From NCBI GenBank assembly GCA_947500755.1, contig CANMTO010000001.1:1-64000 (forward strand): a DNA stretch of 64,000 nt. Reading direction: 5' to 3'. Of the stretch, positions 20,323 to 28,920 are shown piece after piece (within the stretch, counting starts at the first letter, position 1; each line of letters begins with the position of its first letter). This stretch comes from Flavobacteriales bacterium. GTDB taxonomy: Bacteria > Bacteroidota > Bacteroidia > Flavobacteriales_D > Crocinitomicaceae. The notes beneath the pieces are model-generated. The model had not been told where the DNA came from and did not search any database. It saw only the letters and a program-made list of their open reading frames with translations. Position numbers and translations under genes: made by a program.

Positions 20323-21654
20323 ATGTTTGAAAATTTAACGGAGAAATTTGAACGTGCGTTCAAAGTCCTAAAAGGTCAAGGTCAGATTACAGAAATTAAT
20401 GTCGCAGAAACCTTGAAAGAGGTTCGTCGTGCCTTACTTGATGCCGATGTTAGCTTTAATACAGCGAAACAGTTCACGAATACAGTCAAAGAAAAAGCGC
20501 TTGGAAGGGATGTCTTAACCGCCGTTTCTCCAGGACAACTCATGATTAAGATTTGCCATGAGGAATTGGTGGAATTGATGGGAGTGAATGAGTCAGAGAT
20601 CAATTTAAAAGGAGCTCCTGCTGTCATTCTCATGTCTGGTCTTCAAGGTTCGGGTAAAACAACATTTACAGGAAAGCTAGGAAGCTACTTAAAATCAAAA
20701 AAAGGTAAAAATGTACTACTCGTAGCTTGTGATGTCTATCGTCCTGCAGCGATTGATCAGCTGCATGTACTCGGCGAGCAATTAGGCATTGAAGTATTTT
20801 CCGATCGGGAAGAAAAAAGTCCGGTGAACATTGCCACGAAAGCAATTATTCATGCACGTTCAAAAGGCTTTAATGTGGTTATCGTCGATACCGCGGGGCG
20901 TTTGGCTGTTGATGAAGCGATGATGGATGAAATTGCCCAAGTAAAAGCAGCGATTCAACCTTCAGAAACCTTGTTCGTAGTAGATTCCATGACCGGACAA
21001 GATGCTGTAAATACCGCAAAAGCATTTAACGAACGAATCAATTTCGATGGTGTCATCTTAACGAAGTTGGATGGTGATACACGCGGCGGTGCCGCTTTAT
21101 CGATCAAGTCCATCGTGAACAAGCCCATAAAATTTGTTGGTACAGGCGAGAAAATGGATGCCTTGGATGTGTTTTATCCTTCTAGGATGGCAGATCGGAT
21201 TCTAGGGATGGGCGACGTTGTTTCTTTAGTGGAGCGGGCGCAAGAGCAGTTTAATGAGGAGGAGTCTAGACGTTTGCAAAAGAAAATCATGAAAGATCAG
21301 TTTGATTTTAATGATTTCTTAGGGCAGTTGGAACAAATTAAAAAGATGGGGAATGTCAAAGACCTTATGGGTATGATCCCTGGGATGTCTAAGGCCATGA
21401 AAGAAGTAGATGTTCCTGATGATGCGTTCAAAGGTGTGGAAGCCATTATTCGCTCCATGACCCCGAAAGAACGATCAATGCCAGCTATTTTAAATCCTTC
21501 CAGAAAGGCCCGGATAGCCAGTGGAAGTGGCACCACTATACAAGATGTAAATAAGCTCATTAAACAGTTTGAAGACATGCGTAAGATGATGAAGATGATG
21601 AGTAACCCCCGAAATATGGCCAACATGATGGGACAAATGAAAAACATGCGCTAG
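20323..21654 (+). CDS. ffh: Signal recognition particle protein Ffh (SRP54)
   Basis: This 443-residue GTPase targets nascent membrane proteins to the SecYEG translocon. The N domain is followed by the G domain with GLQGSGKTTFTGKLG (P-loop, about residues 106-120), DVYRPAAIDQL, DTAGR and TKLDGDTRGG. The Met-rich M domain binds 4.5S RNA and signal peptides (FLGQLEQIKKMG, MIPGM, then a C-terminal MRKMMKMMSNPRNMANMMGQ run). Length is standard. Three bases separate it from the site-2-protease-like gene, so the two are probably co-transcribed. Confidence 0.96.
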   Translation: MFENLTEKFERAFKVLKGQGQITEINVAETLKEVRRALLDADVSFNTAKQFTNTVKEKALGRDVLTAVSPGQLMIKICHEELVELMGVNESEINLKGAPAVILMSGLQGSGKTTFTGKLGSYLKSKKGKNVLLVACDVYRPAAIDQLHVLGEQLGIEVFSDREEKSPVNIATKAIIHARSKGFNVVIVDTAGRLAVDEAMMDEIAQVKAAIQPSETLFVVDSMTGQDAVNTAKAFNERINFDGVILTKLDGDTRGGAALSIKSIVNKPIKFVGTGEKMDALDVFYPSRMADRILGMGDVVSLVERAQEQFNEEESRRLQKKIMKDQFDFNDFLGQLEQIKKMGNVKDLMGMIPGMSKAMKEVDVPDDAFKGVEAIIRSMTPKERSMPAILNPSRKARIASGSGTTIQDVNKLIKQFEDMRKMMKMMSNPRNMANMMGQMKNMR

Positions 21655-21657
21655 TCA

Positions 21658-22593
21658 ATGGTAGAATTTGAATTGTACCCCGAAAAACCGCAACTTCATA
21701 AGCAGGTAGTTCAAAGCAATTGGGGCTTGACCGTATTTACGCTTGTTTTGTTTATTGCAGTTTTCTTGAGCATTTACAGTGACCGGGCAGATTTTGTGTT
21801 TTTTCTGGTCCTAGTACTTCTCGTACATGAATTTGGTCATTTTAGCCAGATGAAACGCTTTAATTATGAAAATGTTAGAATGCTTTTTATCCCCTTGATG
21901 GGGGCTTTTGTTCAAGGAAGCAAAGATCGTTATTCCCAAAAAGAGAGTTTATTGGTGGTTGTTTTTGGCCCCTTTCCGGGAATAATTCTAGGGTCTGTAG
22001 GTCTTTACTTGAGCGGCGTTTATCAGTGGGATTGGCTCTTGCTGCTTTCCTTTATTTTCATTTTTGTTAATGCGATCAATTTATTACCGATCGATCCCTT
22101 AGATGGTGGTCAAATCCTGAAGTTACTTGTCATTCGCCAACGGGATTTATATTTGATGATTTTTGCCTTAATTTCCTCATTAGCATTGATCATCATCGGA
22201 CTTTTAATGAAAGATTGGTTAGTTGCCGGTTTTGGATTTCTAATGGGTATTCGAGTTCGCGCCATGCAAAAGAACTATCAACTGAGGAAGGACTTAAATG
22301 AATTACACGTAAATTATATTGTTACTTACGAGGAGTTATCTAACCGGGATTACCACATGATTAAACAGGTGCTAATCAAAGATAAGCCTGTATTGGCTGA
22401 ACTGGATGCCTATGCTGAAGAGGGAAATTCTAACCTCGCTGCGCATGTGAGTGATTTGTTGATTCCTCCAATCACACAAGATTTAAGTCGACTCGCGAAG
22501 GTATTCCTGTTTTTGACCTGGATTGTGTTATTTGCCTTGCCCATTTACCTTTTGTTGACCCTCGATTTTAATTGGTATTTTGAAAAACTGTAG
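21658..22593 (+). CDS. Site-2-protease (M50) family membrane metalloprotease-like protein
   Basis: This 311-residue protein has about six membrane spans. The zinc motif HEFGH (His57, Glu58, His61) lies in a span, and the third-ligand motif NLLPIDPLDGG (Asp148) is in a later span, as in S2P intramembrane proteases. No PDZ domain is seen. A soluble helical segment (about 200-275) precedes a final C-terminal span. It follows ffh by three bases and overlaps the next gene by 14. The substrate is unknown; the operon position suggests a housekeeping envelope role, which is inference. Confidence 0.85.
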   Translation: MVEFELYPEKPQLHKQVVQSNWGLTVFTLVLFIAVFLSIYSDRADFVFFLVLVLLVHEFGHFSQMKRFNYENVRMLFIPLMGAFVQGSKDRYSQKESLLVVVFGPFPGIILGSVGLYLSGVYQWDWLLLLSFIFIFVNAINLLPIDPLDGGQILKLLVIRQRDLYLMIFALISSLALIIIGLLMKDWLVAGFGFLMGIRVRAMQKNYQLRKDLNELHVNYIVTYEELSNRDYHMIKQVLIKDKPVLAELDAYAEEGNSNLAAHVSDLLIPPITQDLSRLAKVFLFLTWIVLFALPIYLLLTLDFNWYFEKL

Positions 22594-23290
22594 TATATTT
22601 CTTCTAGGCACCTTGTTTTTTTCCTTTTTTGTACAGGGACAATGCAATAAGGTTTTGGTTCGAGGTCGTGTCATAGATTCATTGCGACCGCAAAGCTTTT
22701 ATAACCTAATGGTAGTGAATCGCAGCAGTGGCAAGGCCAGTTTTGGGCAACCCAGTGGTTCCTTTTCTGTATATGCCTTGGCAAACGAACGCATTGCGCT
22801 CTCGGTTAAACAATATCCAATTTATGAGTTTACGGTAACACCAGATTCCAATTGCCAATGCAATGTGCTCGCTTATATCGATCGCCTCCCTCAAGAAGTG
22901 GCAGAAGTCGTGGTGAAACCGTTAAAAACCTTGGAACAAATTAAAGAGGAACGTGCAGCCCTAGCCATGGTTGATACACGAATGGTTTCTGGAATAAATA
23001 TTCTTGAAAGTCCCATAACAGCCCTTTATCAAGCCTTCTCTAAAAAAGAGCAAAACAAACGTTGGATCGCAAAACAAGTTTATCGCGATGATCAACGCAA
23101 AGTGGTGCAAGAACTTTTGAGATTATATGTCGCTTATGACATTATTGATTTACCCGAAGCAGATTTCGATTCGTTTATGCTGTTTTTGAATCTAGACGAC
23201 GATTTCTTAAAGACGGCATCAGAACTTGAATTAATCACGTATATCAAGGATAAATACGAGCATTTCAAGCGCTTTAATGCCGGGGAGTAA
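22580..23290 (+). CDS. Exported protein with carboxypeptidase-like regulatory (CarboxypepD_reg-like) domain
   Basis: This 236-residue protein has a signal peptide (residues 1-20, ending FFVQGQ). The beta-sandwich segment VRGRVIDSLRPQSFYNLMVVNRSSG to FTVTPDSN resembles the domain at the start of many Bacteroidota surface proteins. The second half is helical and contains VEVVVKPL, common after such domains, but no TonB receptor or peptidase follows. The start codon lies inside the upstream protease gene (14-base overlap). The 3' end overlaps the convergent glycosyltransferase by 17 bases. Function unknown; probably periplasmic. Confidence 0.8.
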   Translation: MKNCSIFLLGTLFFSFFVQGQCNKVLVRGRVIDSLRPQSFYNLMVVNRSSGKASFGQPSGSFSVYALANERIALSVKQYPIYEFTVTPDSNCQCNVLAYIDRLPQEVAEVVVKPLKTLEQIKEERAALAMVDTRMVSGINILESPITALYQAFSKKEQNKRWIAKQVYRDDQRKVVQELLRLYVAYDIIDLPEADFDSFMLFLNLDDDFLKTASELELITYIKDKYEHFKRFNAGE

Positions 23291-24452
23291 TTAGGCCATC
23301 TAGGGCGTTCACCGCTCGTCCCCAACCATAAATCTCCCGCACCGTTTTTCTTCCTTGCTCTCCAAGTGCCTCCGCTTCTTCTGGATTATCGAGTAAGTAC
23401 ACAATGTGTTCCTCAATAGCTTCTGAATTATTCCCCACCCACAGGTCTCGTCCCGGAACTATTTCGAGGGCTTCACTGGCCAAGGGTGTTGTGAGGCATG
23501 GAATTCCCATGGCCATGGCTTCAAGGAGTTTGTTTTGCATGCCTGTACCTATTTGCATTGGAGCAACAAATATCTTTCCTCTGGCATAGGCCCTGCGAAT
23601 ATCTTCCTGCCACCCTTCGATAGTAATGTTTGGGTATTTTTTTAAAGACTGAACGAACGCTGGTGAAGGATTTGCACCCGCAATCAGTAAGGTCCATGTT
23701 GGCCGCTTCGTTAGTAGGTGCTCTGCAAACCACCGCATCGCATCAATATTTGGCGCGTAGGATAAATTCCCTACAAACACTAAATCAAAACTGGCTTGAA
23801 TGTCTTTCATTGGGTGGAAATACTCCGTATCAATACCGTTTGGAATTACACGTATTTTGCGTTGGTCCGGATGAGCAATGTAGTGGACATCCTGATGACT
23901 TATCATCGTTTGAAATTCGAAATAATTAAAAATACGCTGTTCATATTCTTTGAGTCGTGCAGCTTCCATGTTGAATACCCATCGAGTATACCACGGAGCT
24001 TTTTGAGCCCTTCGCTCCATACCAACGGACAAGGCATCCATATAATCAATGGTTTTGTTACACCGATGATAATTTTTTACGTACTCCGCTGGGCGAATCA
24101 TCTGACAAAAGATATGATCGGGAGTAAGGGTTGAAATTGATTTTTTAATGGTTCGTTTTAATCGAAAAGAGGTGAAATACGCCAATTGAAAGGGTTGGTT
24201 CGTAAATAAGCATCCAATTAATCGAACCCATTGTGCAAATTTATTCAGATGGAACTGCTGAATGGACACTACATACGGAGACAGTTCCTTGTTCCACGAG
24301 GCATCAATAGATTCAGAGCTCAAGGCAAACAAGTGAATTTGATAAGTTTTGCTTAAGCCTTTGATTAAATGGTAAGCGCGTAATTTATCTCCTTTTTCTA
24401 GCGGATATGGAAATCGAGATGTCATGAAAAGGAGGGTAGGTCGCTTATCCAT
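23274..24452 (-). CDS. GT4-family glycosyltransferase
   Basis: This 392-residue GT-B glycosyltransferase opens with TSRFPYPLEKGDKLRAYHLI, resembling the group associated with exosortase loci (TIGR03087-like). The C-terminal donor domain has LVFVGNLSYAPNIDAMRWF, GTGMQNKLLEAMAMGIPCLT and the acidic E-x-x-A region. No membrane span is seen; it is probably cytoplasmic or membrane-peripheral. It overlaps the preceding glycosyltransferase gene by eight bases and is the last gene of the lptF group, so a role in lipopolysaccharide or another envelope glycan is likely. Donor and acceptor sugars cannot be read. Confidence 0.9.
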   Translation of the reverse strand: MDKRPTLLFMTSRFPYPLEKGDKLRAYHLIKGLSKTYQIHLFALSSESIDASWNKELSPYVVSIQQFHLNKFAQWVRLIGCLFTNQPFQLAYFTSFRLKRTIKKSISTLTPDHIFCQMIRPAEYVKNYHRCNKTIDYMDALSVGMERRAQKAPWYTRWVFNMEAARLKEYEQRIFNYFEFQTMISHQDVHYIAHPDQRKIRVIPNGIDTEYFHPMKDIQASFDLVFVGNLSYAPNIDAMRWFAEHLLTKRPTWTLLIAGANPSPAFVQSLKKYPNITIEGWQEDIRRAYARGKIFVAPMQIGTGMQNKLLEAMAMGIPCLTTPLASEALEIVPGRDLWVGNNSEAIEEHIVYLLDNPEEAEALGEQGRKTVREIYGWGRAVNALDGLITPRH

Positions 24453-25596
24453 GCATGCGTTGTTCTAGTTGAGTCTTAAAAGTCTCTTCATCAAAGGTAG
24501 TATTGATATAGGCGGATATGTCCGATTCAAGCGCCTCTCTTTGGTCCGAATTGCCCAATAGCGCTAGCACGAAATCAGCAAATTCCTGGGGTGTATCAGC
24601 GATTAAAAAGGGTGTTTTATGTTCGAATCCACGGACGCTGATCTTGCTTGTTACAATCACTTTTCCATACAATAACGCCTCCAGTACTTTCATATTTAAT
24701 CCCGTTCCATACGTTAAGGGACTAACCATGACACGTTGTCGCTGGTAATAATTTTCTAGGGAATCGACAAAGCCAAGGCCTTTGATGCGATGTTGTGGAT
24801 GGTTAAAGATTTCAGATCCCCGTCCTGCGATTTCTAGCTGCACCGAAGGGTGTTTAGCGATAATTAATGGCCAAATTTCATCAATGAATTTATTCACGGC
24901 ATCCACATTTGGAAACCAATCGAAGTTTCCAATAAATCCCACACAAGGTTCGCTGTCTTTACCCTTTATGAGTTCATGTTTGGTCTTCATGGCCGGATAA
25001 CACGTATGGGTATTTACATTCCATTTCCGCAACGTAAGTGTTTCCTCATGTGAAATACTGAGTACAGCATGAGCTGCACCCACCAAAGATTGCTCTAAGC
25101 GCTTCATTTGCCAGCTAATTCGTTTGTAAAACCAACGCAGATACCAGGGCATAAACCGCGCGCGTTGTTTCCAATGTTCATATTCGAGGTTGTGTGATCG
25201 GTAAATGATTCGTTTTGATACAAACCAAGCCTTAGGCACAATGGTAAGCGCATAAAAACCGTCACAAATGACCACGTCAAATTGTTGAATAGAGTCTCGA
25301 GAGTAGAGGGTGGACATTGCTTCAGAGGTACTGTATCTGAGTACATTCATCGGAGCAGACACGGCATAACACAGGATCTTCATGGTTATGGATGTATCGA
25401 TCCGCAGTGGTATAAGTTGAATGGAGTGATCTACTGCTGAAAAATCCCCGGGATGTTTTTTCGTACAAATCGGGGCATAGGTAAGTGCGATGTCTCGACA
25501 TTGAAGGAGTCCATGGAAAAAAGATGCAATGGCTTGACTTCCACCATCGATTATGGGATGATGTGGTTTTTGGCTGATGTAGAGTAAGCGTTTCAT
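24445..25596 (-). CDS. GT4-family glycosyltransferase
   Basis: This 383-residue GT-B enzyme starts MKRLLYISQKPHHPIIDGG, with the acceptor-domain Gly-rich loop near the N-terminus. The donor-domain segments are CVGFIGNFDWFPNVDAV and YGTGLNMKVLEALLYGKVIV, with Glu in the expected place. I chose the ATG at 25596 because it overlaps the lptF-like stop codon as ATGA; an in-frame upstream start at 25632 would lie inside lptF. It is paired with a second GT4 gene downstream and resembles it in architecture. Confidence 0.9.
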   Translation of the reverse strand: MKRLLYISQKPHHPIIDGGSQAIASFFHGLLQCRDIALTYAPICTKKHPGDFSAVDHSIQLIPLRIDTSITMKILCYAVSAPMNVLRYSTSEAMSTLYSRDSIQQFDVVICDGFYALTIVPKAWFVSKRIIYRSHNLEYEHWKQRARFMPWYLRWFYKRISWQMKRLEQSLVGAAHAVLSISHEETLTLRKWNVNTHTCYPAMKTKHELIKGKDSEPCVGFIGNFDWFPNVDAVNKFIDEIWPLIIAKHPSVQLEIAGRGSEIFNHPQHRIKGLGFVDSLENYYQRQRVMVSPLTYGTGLNMKVLEALLYGKVIVTSKISVRGFEHKTPFLIADTPQEFADFVLALLGNSDQREALESDISAYINTTFDEETFKTQLEQRMHG

Positions 25597-27053
25597 CCGC
25601 GTCTTATCATTCGTTTTGTCCACATTTTCCAAGTTTCTATGCTCGCTATGGGAACGTCGTTATTCGCGGTATAGGTTACTATCATGGCAATTGGAGTAAA
25701 AAACAACCCGGAAAGCCACATGCCAAGCCAAGGGGCAATAACGTAGGTGTCTGCTAAATTGTCTCCAATGCTCAGAATTATGAAATAAACCATGAAAATA
25801 AGTGCTGCGATCACCACAGGAGCACCAAATCCACCTTTTTTTACCAAGGCCCCAAGCGGCGCCCCAACAAAAAATAACACAATAATCGCATAGGTTAGGG
25901 CGAATTTTCGATGGAATTCAATCCAAAACTGATCTTCTTCATGATTAAGGGTCTCCATAAAGGTGGACTGATTCCGTACGTTTTCGTTGATTTGATATAG
26001 TTTTGTGAGTACATCCGGCATGAGTTCTTTCCGTTCTGAGCGCTTCAGGCTTTTATAGGTTCTGAAGATGACGGTGTTTTCCGTTAAGCTAGGATCTGTA
26101 ATTGGCATCAGTTTTAGCTTGTTGTCAATTACATGAAAGGTGGCAAAGCTTCCTTTGATGCTAGCAATAAAGGTACTGTCTAAACCCTTTCTTCTTCGTT
26201 TCAGTGAATCCGTTGCACGCCCAATTTGAAACACATTCATCATTTCATATTTATCTTGGAAAATATCCTCATCGGAACGTTTTAAACTGATTCCCGTGAC
26301 ATTCATTTTGTAGGTGGCACGTTCAAACGTTGAAATGCGGTCGGGGTGGGAGCTGATCTTTCCTAATAAAGGCATTCCATTGGGTCCGATCTCGCCATTT
26401 TCAAGTTCTAATTCTTCATAAATTGCTCCGTTTTTTAGGTCAAAAAACAAATAGTTGCCGCTGGTTGATCGATAAATTCTTGCCTGTTTAGCCTTGACTG
26501 TTTTTAATACATTGGGTTCAGTATGATCGTGAATGGTTATGTTGTTGAAGCTGCTATCTTTTCCCTTGTTTATCTTGATGGCATATCCATCAATTTCAGT
26601 GGTATAAACTCCAGGAACAATAAGCGATGAAAGTTTGGTGTTCTGAATGTCATAAATGAGCGAGTGCCATTTTAAGTTGGCAACAGGAATGACATAATTC
26701 GCAAAATAAAAGGTGAACCCTGAAATTAGCAAAACAACAACCGTTAATGGTCGCATAATTTTGAGGAGGGAAAAGCCGTTCGATTTTAATGCGGTTAATT
26801 CATTGTTTTCCGACATGTTGCCAAAGGTCATTAACGATGATAGTAAAATTGCCAGGGGCAGAGCCAACGGAATTAAACTCGCTGAAACATAAAAAAGCAG
26901 TTCAAGGATAACCCAAATGCTCAATCCTTTACCCATGAGGTCGTCGATGTATACCCAAAAAAATTGCATAATTAAGATGAACATGGAAATGACCAAGGTA
27001 ACAATGAAGGGGCCAATGAACGACCGAATACTGAATAGGTATAAGCGTTTCAA
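25593..27053 (-). CDS. LptF/LptG-family (YjgP/YjgQ) lipopolysaccharide export permease
   Basis: This protein of about 486 residues has N-terminal spans (FIGPFIVTLVISMFILIMQF), the conserved segment ENNELTALKSNGFSLLKIM, a large periplasmic beta-jellyroll domain, and three C-terminal spans. With LptB and its partner permease it would extract LPS from the inner membrane. I place the start at TTG 27053 (MKRLYLFSIRSFIGPF, like family members). A TATTTTTG box ends 14 bases upstream, whereas the alternative GTG at 27101 lies upstream of that box and overlaps the START-like gene. Confidence 0.88.
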   Translation of the reverse strand: MKRLYLFSIRSFIGPFIVTLVISMFILIMQFFWVYIDDLMGKGLSIWVILELLFYVSASLIPLALPLAILLSSLMTFGNMSENNELTALKSNGFSLLKIMRPLTVVVLLISGFTFYFANYVIPVANLKWHSLIYDIQNTKLSSLIVPGVYTTEIDGYAIKINKGKDSSFNNITIHDHTEPNVLKTVKAKQARIYRSTSGNYLFFDLKNGAIYEELELENGEIGPNGMPLLGKISSHPDRISTFERATYKMNVTGISLKRSDEDIFQDKYEMMNVFQIGRATDSLKRRRKGLDSTFIASIKGSFATFHVIDNKLKLMPITDPSLTENTVIFRTYKSLKRSERKELMPDVLTKLYQINENVRNQSTFMETLNHEEDQFWIEFHRKFALTYAIIVLFFVGAPLGALVKKGGFGAPVVIAALIFMVYFIILSIGDNLADTYVIAPWLGMWLSGLFFTPIAMIVTYTANNDVPIASIETWKMWTKRMIRRG

Positions 27054-27067
27054 AAACGAATTTTTTA

Positions 27068-27075
27068 CAAAAATA
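27068..27075 (-). promoter_or_regulatory. -7 promoter element upstream of the lptF-like gene
   Basis: On the minus strand this reads TATTTTTG, 14 bases before the TTG at 27053 and just past the stop codon of the START-like gene. It gives the permease-glycosyltransferase operon its own promoter. Confidence 0.4.
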
Positions 27076-27093
27076 GGGCTACTAATCGAATAA

Positions 27094-27477
27094 TTATGCA
27101 CCGATAAGCCGCCGTAGTTTTTGAAGTTGTTGTTCCCACACTAAGATGCTGCTGTCTTTTTCTTCAGCTTCAGCGAAATCAGTAATGATAAGCATGATGG
27201 CTTGAGTCATTGGCTCTATCGAAAAAGCAAGCTCAAAATAGGTGTCAAGGGCCTCATCGATGTCTGATTGCCATTGAAAGCGAATGTGTTGATTGGCTTT
27301 GTGGCTCAGTAAGACCGCTTCTTCTTCATAACCGTCCCACAGAAAGAAGTATTTCCCATCCCGTATGTTCACGTCTTCAGCAAACCATTCACTTAGCCCT
27401 TCCGCACTCATAAGTTTGGCATCCAAAATTTTTGGCGAGGTTTTGAGCAGTTGCTCAATTTGAAATATTTCTTTCAT
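27094..27477 (-). CDS. START-like (AHSA1/SRPBCC-fold) domain protein
   Basis: This 127-residue soluble protein starts MKEIFQIEQLLKTSPKIL. The segment LMSAEGLSEWFAEDVNIRDGKYFFLWDG is characteristic of the START-like family widespread in Bacteroidota. The helix-grip fold has a hydrophobic cavity that binds lipids or other small hydrophobic molecules in relatives; the ligand here is unknown. It lies immediately upstream of the lptF-like gene on the same strand, so a link to envelope lipids is possible but unproven. Confidence 0.82.
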   Translation of the reverse strand: MKEIFQIEQLLKTSPKILDAKLMSAEGLSEWFAEDVNIRDGKYFFLWDGYEEEAVLLSHKANQHIRFQWQSDIDEALDTYFELAFSIEPMTQAIMLIITDFAEAEEKDSSILVWEQQLQKLRRLIGA

Positions 27478-27496
27478 AGGGTTAAGAAAAGCGTAG

Positions 27497-27504
27497 TATC
27501 TTTG
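27497..27504 (+). promoter_or_regulatory. -7 promoter element of the membrane methyltransferase gene
   Basis: TATCTTTG, matching TAnnTTTG, lies 40 bases before the ATG at 27545. Confidence 0.4.
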
Positions 27505-27544
27505 GTTTTACCTTGCAAGATACAAATTAATTATCAATCGTTCA

Positions 27545-28279
27545 ATGCCTCGTTTTCAATCCCTTGGTCCATTTTTTTTTAGGTTTAGAGGCCAGTTGCC
27601 CTTTGTTTTTGTAGCCGTATTATTGCCCTTAGCTTATGGTTTTCAAATGGAGTTTTTCCCTAGGGAATTTTCAATCCTCATGAAGGCCTCATCCACGTGC
27701 TTAATATCGATAGGCCTAATACTTCGGGTAATAGTTGTAGGATTTAAAGCGCCCCATACCTCGGGTAGAAATCGACATGAACAAGTGGCTCAGACATTGA
27801 ATACGACAGGGCCGTATTCGATTACTCAACATCCCTTGTATCTTGGAAGCTTCTTGATTTGGATTGGGGTGAGTATTCCAATGAATAATCTAATTTTTTT
27901 TCTCGGTACGATTTTATTCTCCATGGTTTTTTTTACCATGCTTATTCGCGTTGAATCCAATTTTTTAAGCGAGAAATTTGGCGTTTTATATGCAGAATGG
28001 AGCAAACGAACCCCCGTTTTTTATGTGAATCCGTTTTGTTTTATACCAGCAAAAAATTCATTTGATGGAATACGCGTGTTAGCTACAGAATATCCCACAT
28101 GGATTTCCATCGTTGCGGGATTGCTTTTTACCAATCTTCTAAGGTATTTTTTTACCCAGTCCAATGATTACCTTCTATCCAGTATTTACTGTTGGATTTC
28201 GATAGGTGTTGCGCTTGGAATCGTAGGGCGTTTTTTCAAATACGTGGTTGTACTTCGTTGGCTTAAACGTTCAATCTAA
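27545..28279 (+). CDS. Isoprenylcysteine carboxyl methyltransferase/PEMT-like membrane methyltransferase
   Basis: This 244-residue protein has about six membrane spans. The core TTGPYSITQHPLYLGSFLIW, followed by IRVESNFLSEKFGVLYAEW, is the cofactor-binding signature of the ICMT/phospholipid methyltransferase fold (HPxY plus E-x-F-x-x-Y). It would use S-adenosylmethionine on a membrane-embedded acceptor; in bacteria the acceptors of this family are mostly unknown. The gene stands alone on the plus strand and overlaps the convergent recR by 17 bases. Confidence 0.82.
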   Translation: MPRFQSLGPFFFRFRGQLPFVFVAVLLPLAYGFQMEFFPREFSILMKASSTCLISIGLILRVIVVGFKAPHTSGRNRHEQVAQTLNTTGPYSITQHPLYLGSFLIWIGVSIPMNNLIFFLGTILFSMVFFTMLIRVESNFLSEKFGVLYAEWSKRTPVFYVNPFCFIPAKNSFDGIRVLATEYPTWISIVAGLLFTNLLRYFFTQSNDYLLSSIYCWISIGVALGIVGRFFKYVVVLRWLKRSI

Positions 28280-28874
28280 AAACCTGGCGATGTTGTAGGG
28301 ATCTGCCAAGTGTAATTTCATCGGCATATTGTAATTCAGATCCAACTGAAACGCCGCGAGATAAGGTGGTGATAATTAATCCCTCGCGATCAATGCGTTT
28401 GAATAAATAAAAGTTGGTAGTATCGCCTTCCATGGTAGGGCTTAATGCAAAGATCACCTCTGTGATCATCGGATTTTTTGAGCGTTCTACCAAAGCATCA
28501 ATGTTTAACGCTTGCGGCCCAATGCCATCCATTGGAGAGATTACGCCGCCAAGTACATGGTATCGGCCCTTAAAGGTTTCGGTGCTCTCAATCGCCATGA
28601 TGTCGCGCACGTCTTCAACCACACAAATGATATCGTTGGCACGCCGTTCATTGGCACAAATGGAACAAGTTTCGGTGTCTGAGATGTTTCCGCATTGAAT
28701 GCAGGCAAAGGTTTCGGTTTTGAGTTGTATGAGGGCTTCCACGAACGTCTTGATCTCATCTCCATCCCTACGGTGTAAATTCAGTGCTAAACGCAACGCA
28801 GTCCGCTTCCCAATTCCAGGCAAGGTAGCCAACTGCTCCGTGGCTTGTTCTAAGTATTTAGAGGGAATTTGCAT
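28263..28874 (-). CDS. recR: Recombination mediator protein RecR
   Basis: This 203-residue protein works with RecO and RecF to load RecA at single-strand gaps. The helix-hairpin-helix (LATLPGIGKRTALRLALNL) is followed by the C4 zinc finger (Cys58, Cys61, Cys70, Cys73) and the Toprim domain beginning DIICVVEDVRDIMAIE. The ATG at 28874 (MQIPSKYLEQ, the standard family start) was preferred to an in-frame upstream ATG at 28922, which would overlap smpB. A TACTTTTG box ends four bases before this ATG. Confidence 0.95.
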   Translation of the reverse strand: MQIPSKYLEQATEQLATLPGIGKRTALRLALNLHRRDGDEIKTFVEALIQLKTETFACIQCGNISDTETCSICANERRANDIICVVEDVRDIMAIESTETFKGRYHVLGGVISPMDGIGPQALNIDALVERSKNPMITEVIFALSPTMEGDTTNFYLFKRIDREGLIITTLSRGVSVGSELQYADEITLGRSLQHRQVFRLNV

Positions 28875-28878
28875 GTAA

Positions 28879-28886
28879 CAAAAGTA
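28879..28886 (-). promoter_or_regulatory. -7 promoter element of recR, four bases from the start codon
   Basis: The minus strand reads TACTTTTG, then TTAC, then ATG. With the smpB box 22 bases away on the other strand it forms a compact divergent promoter. Confidence 0.5.
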
Positions 28887-28908
28887 GTTATTTTCAGTTC
28901 GCTTTGCG

Positions 28909-28916
28909 TATTTTTG
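28909..28916 (+). promoter_or_regulatory. -7 promoter element of smpB, four bases from the start codon
   Basis: TATTTTTG is followed by TGGC and the smpB ATG, so the transcript is predicted to begin at or next to the start codon. Confidence 0.5.
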
Positions 28917-28920
28917 TGGC

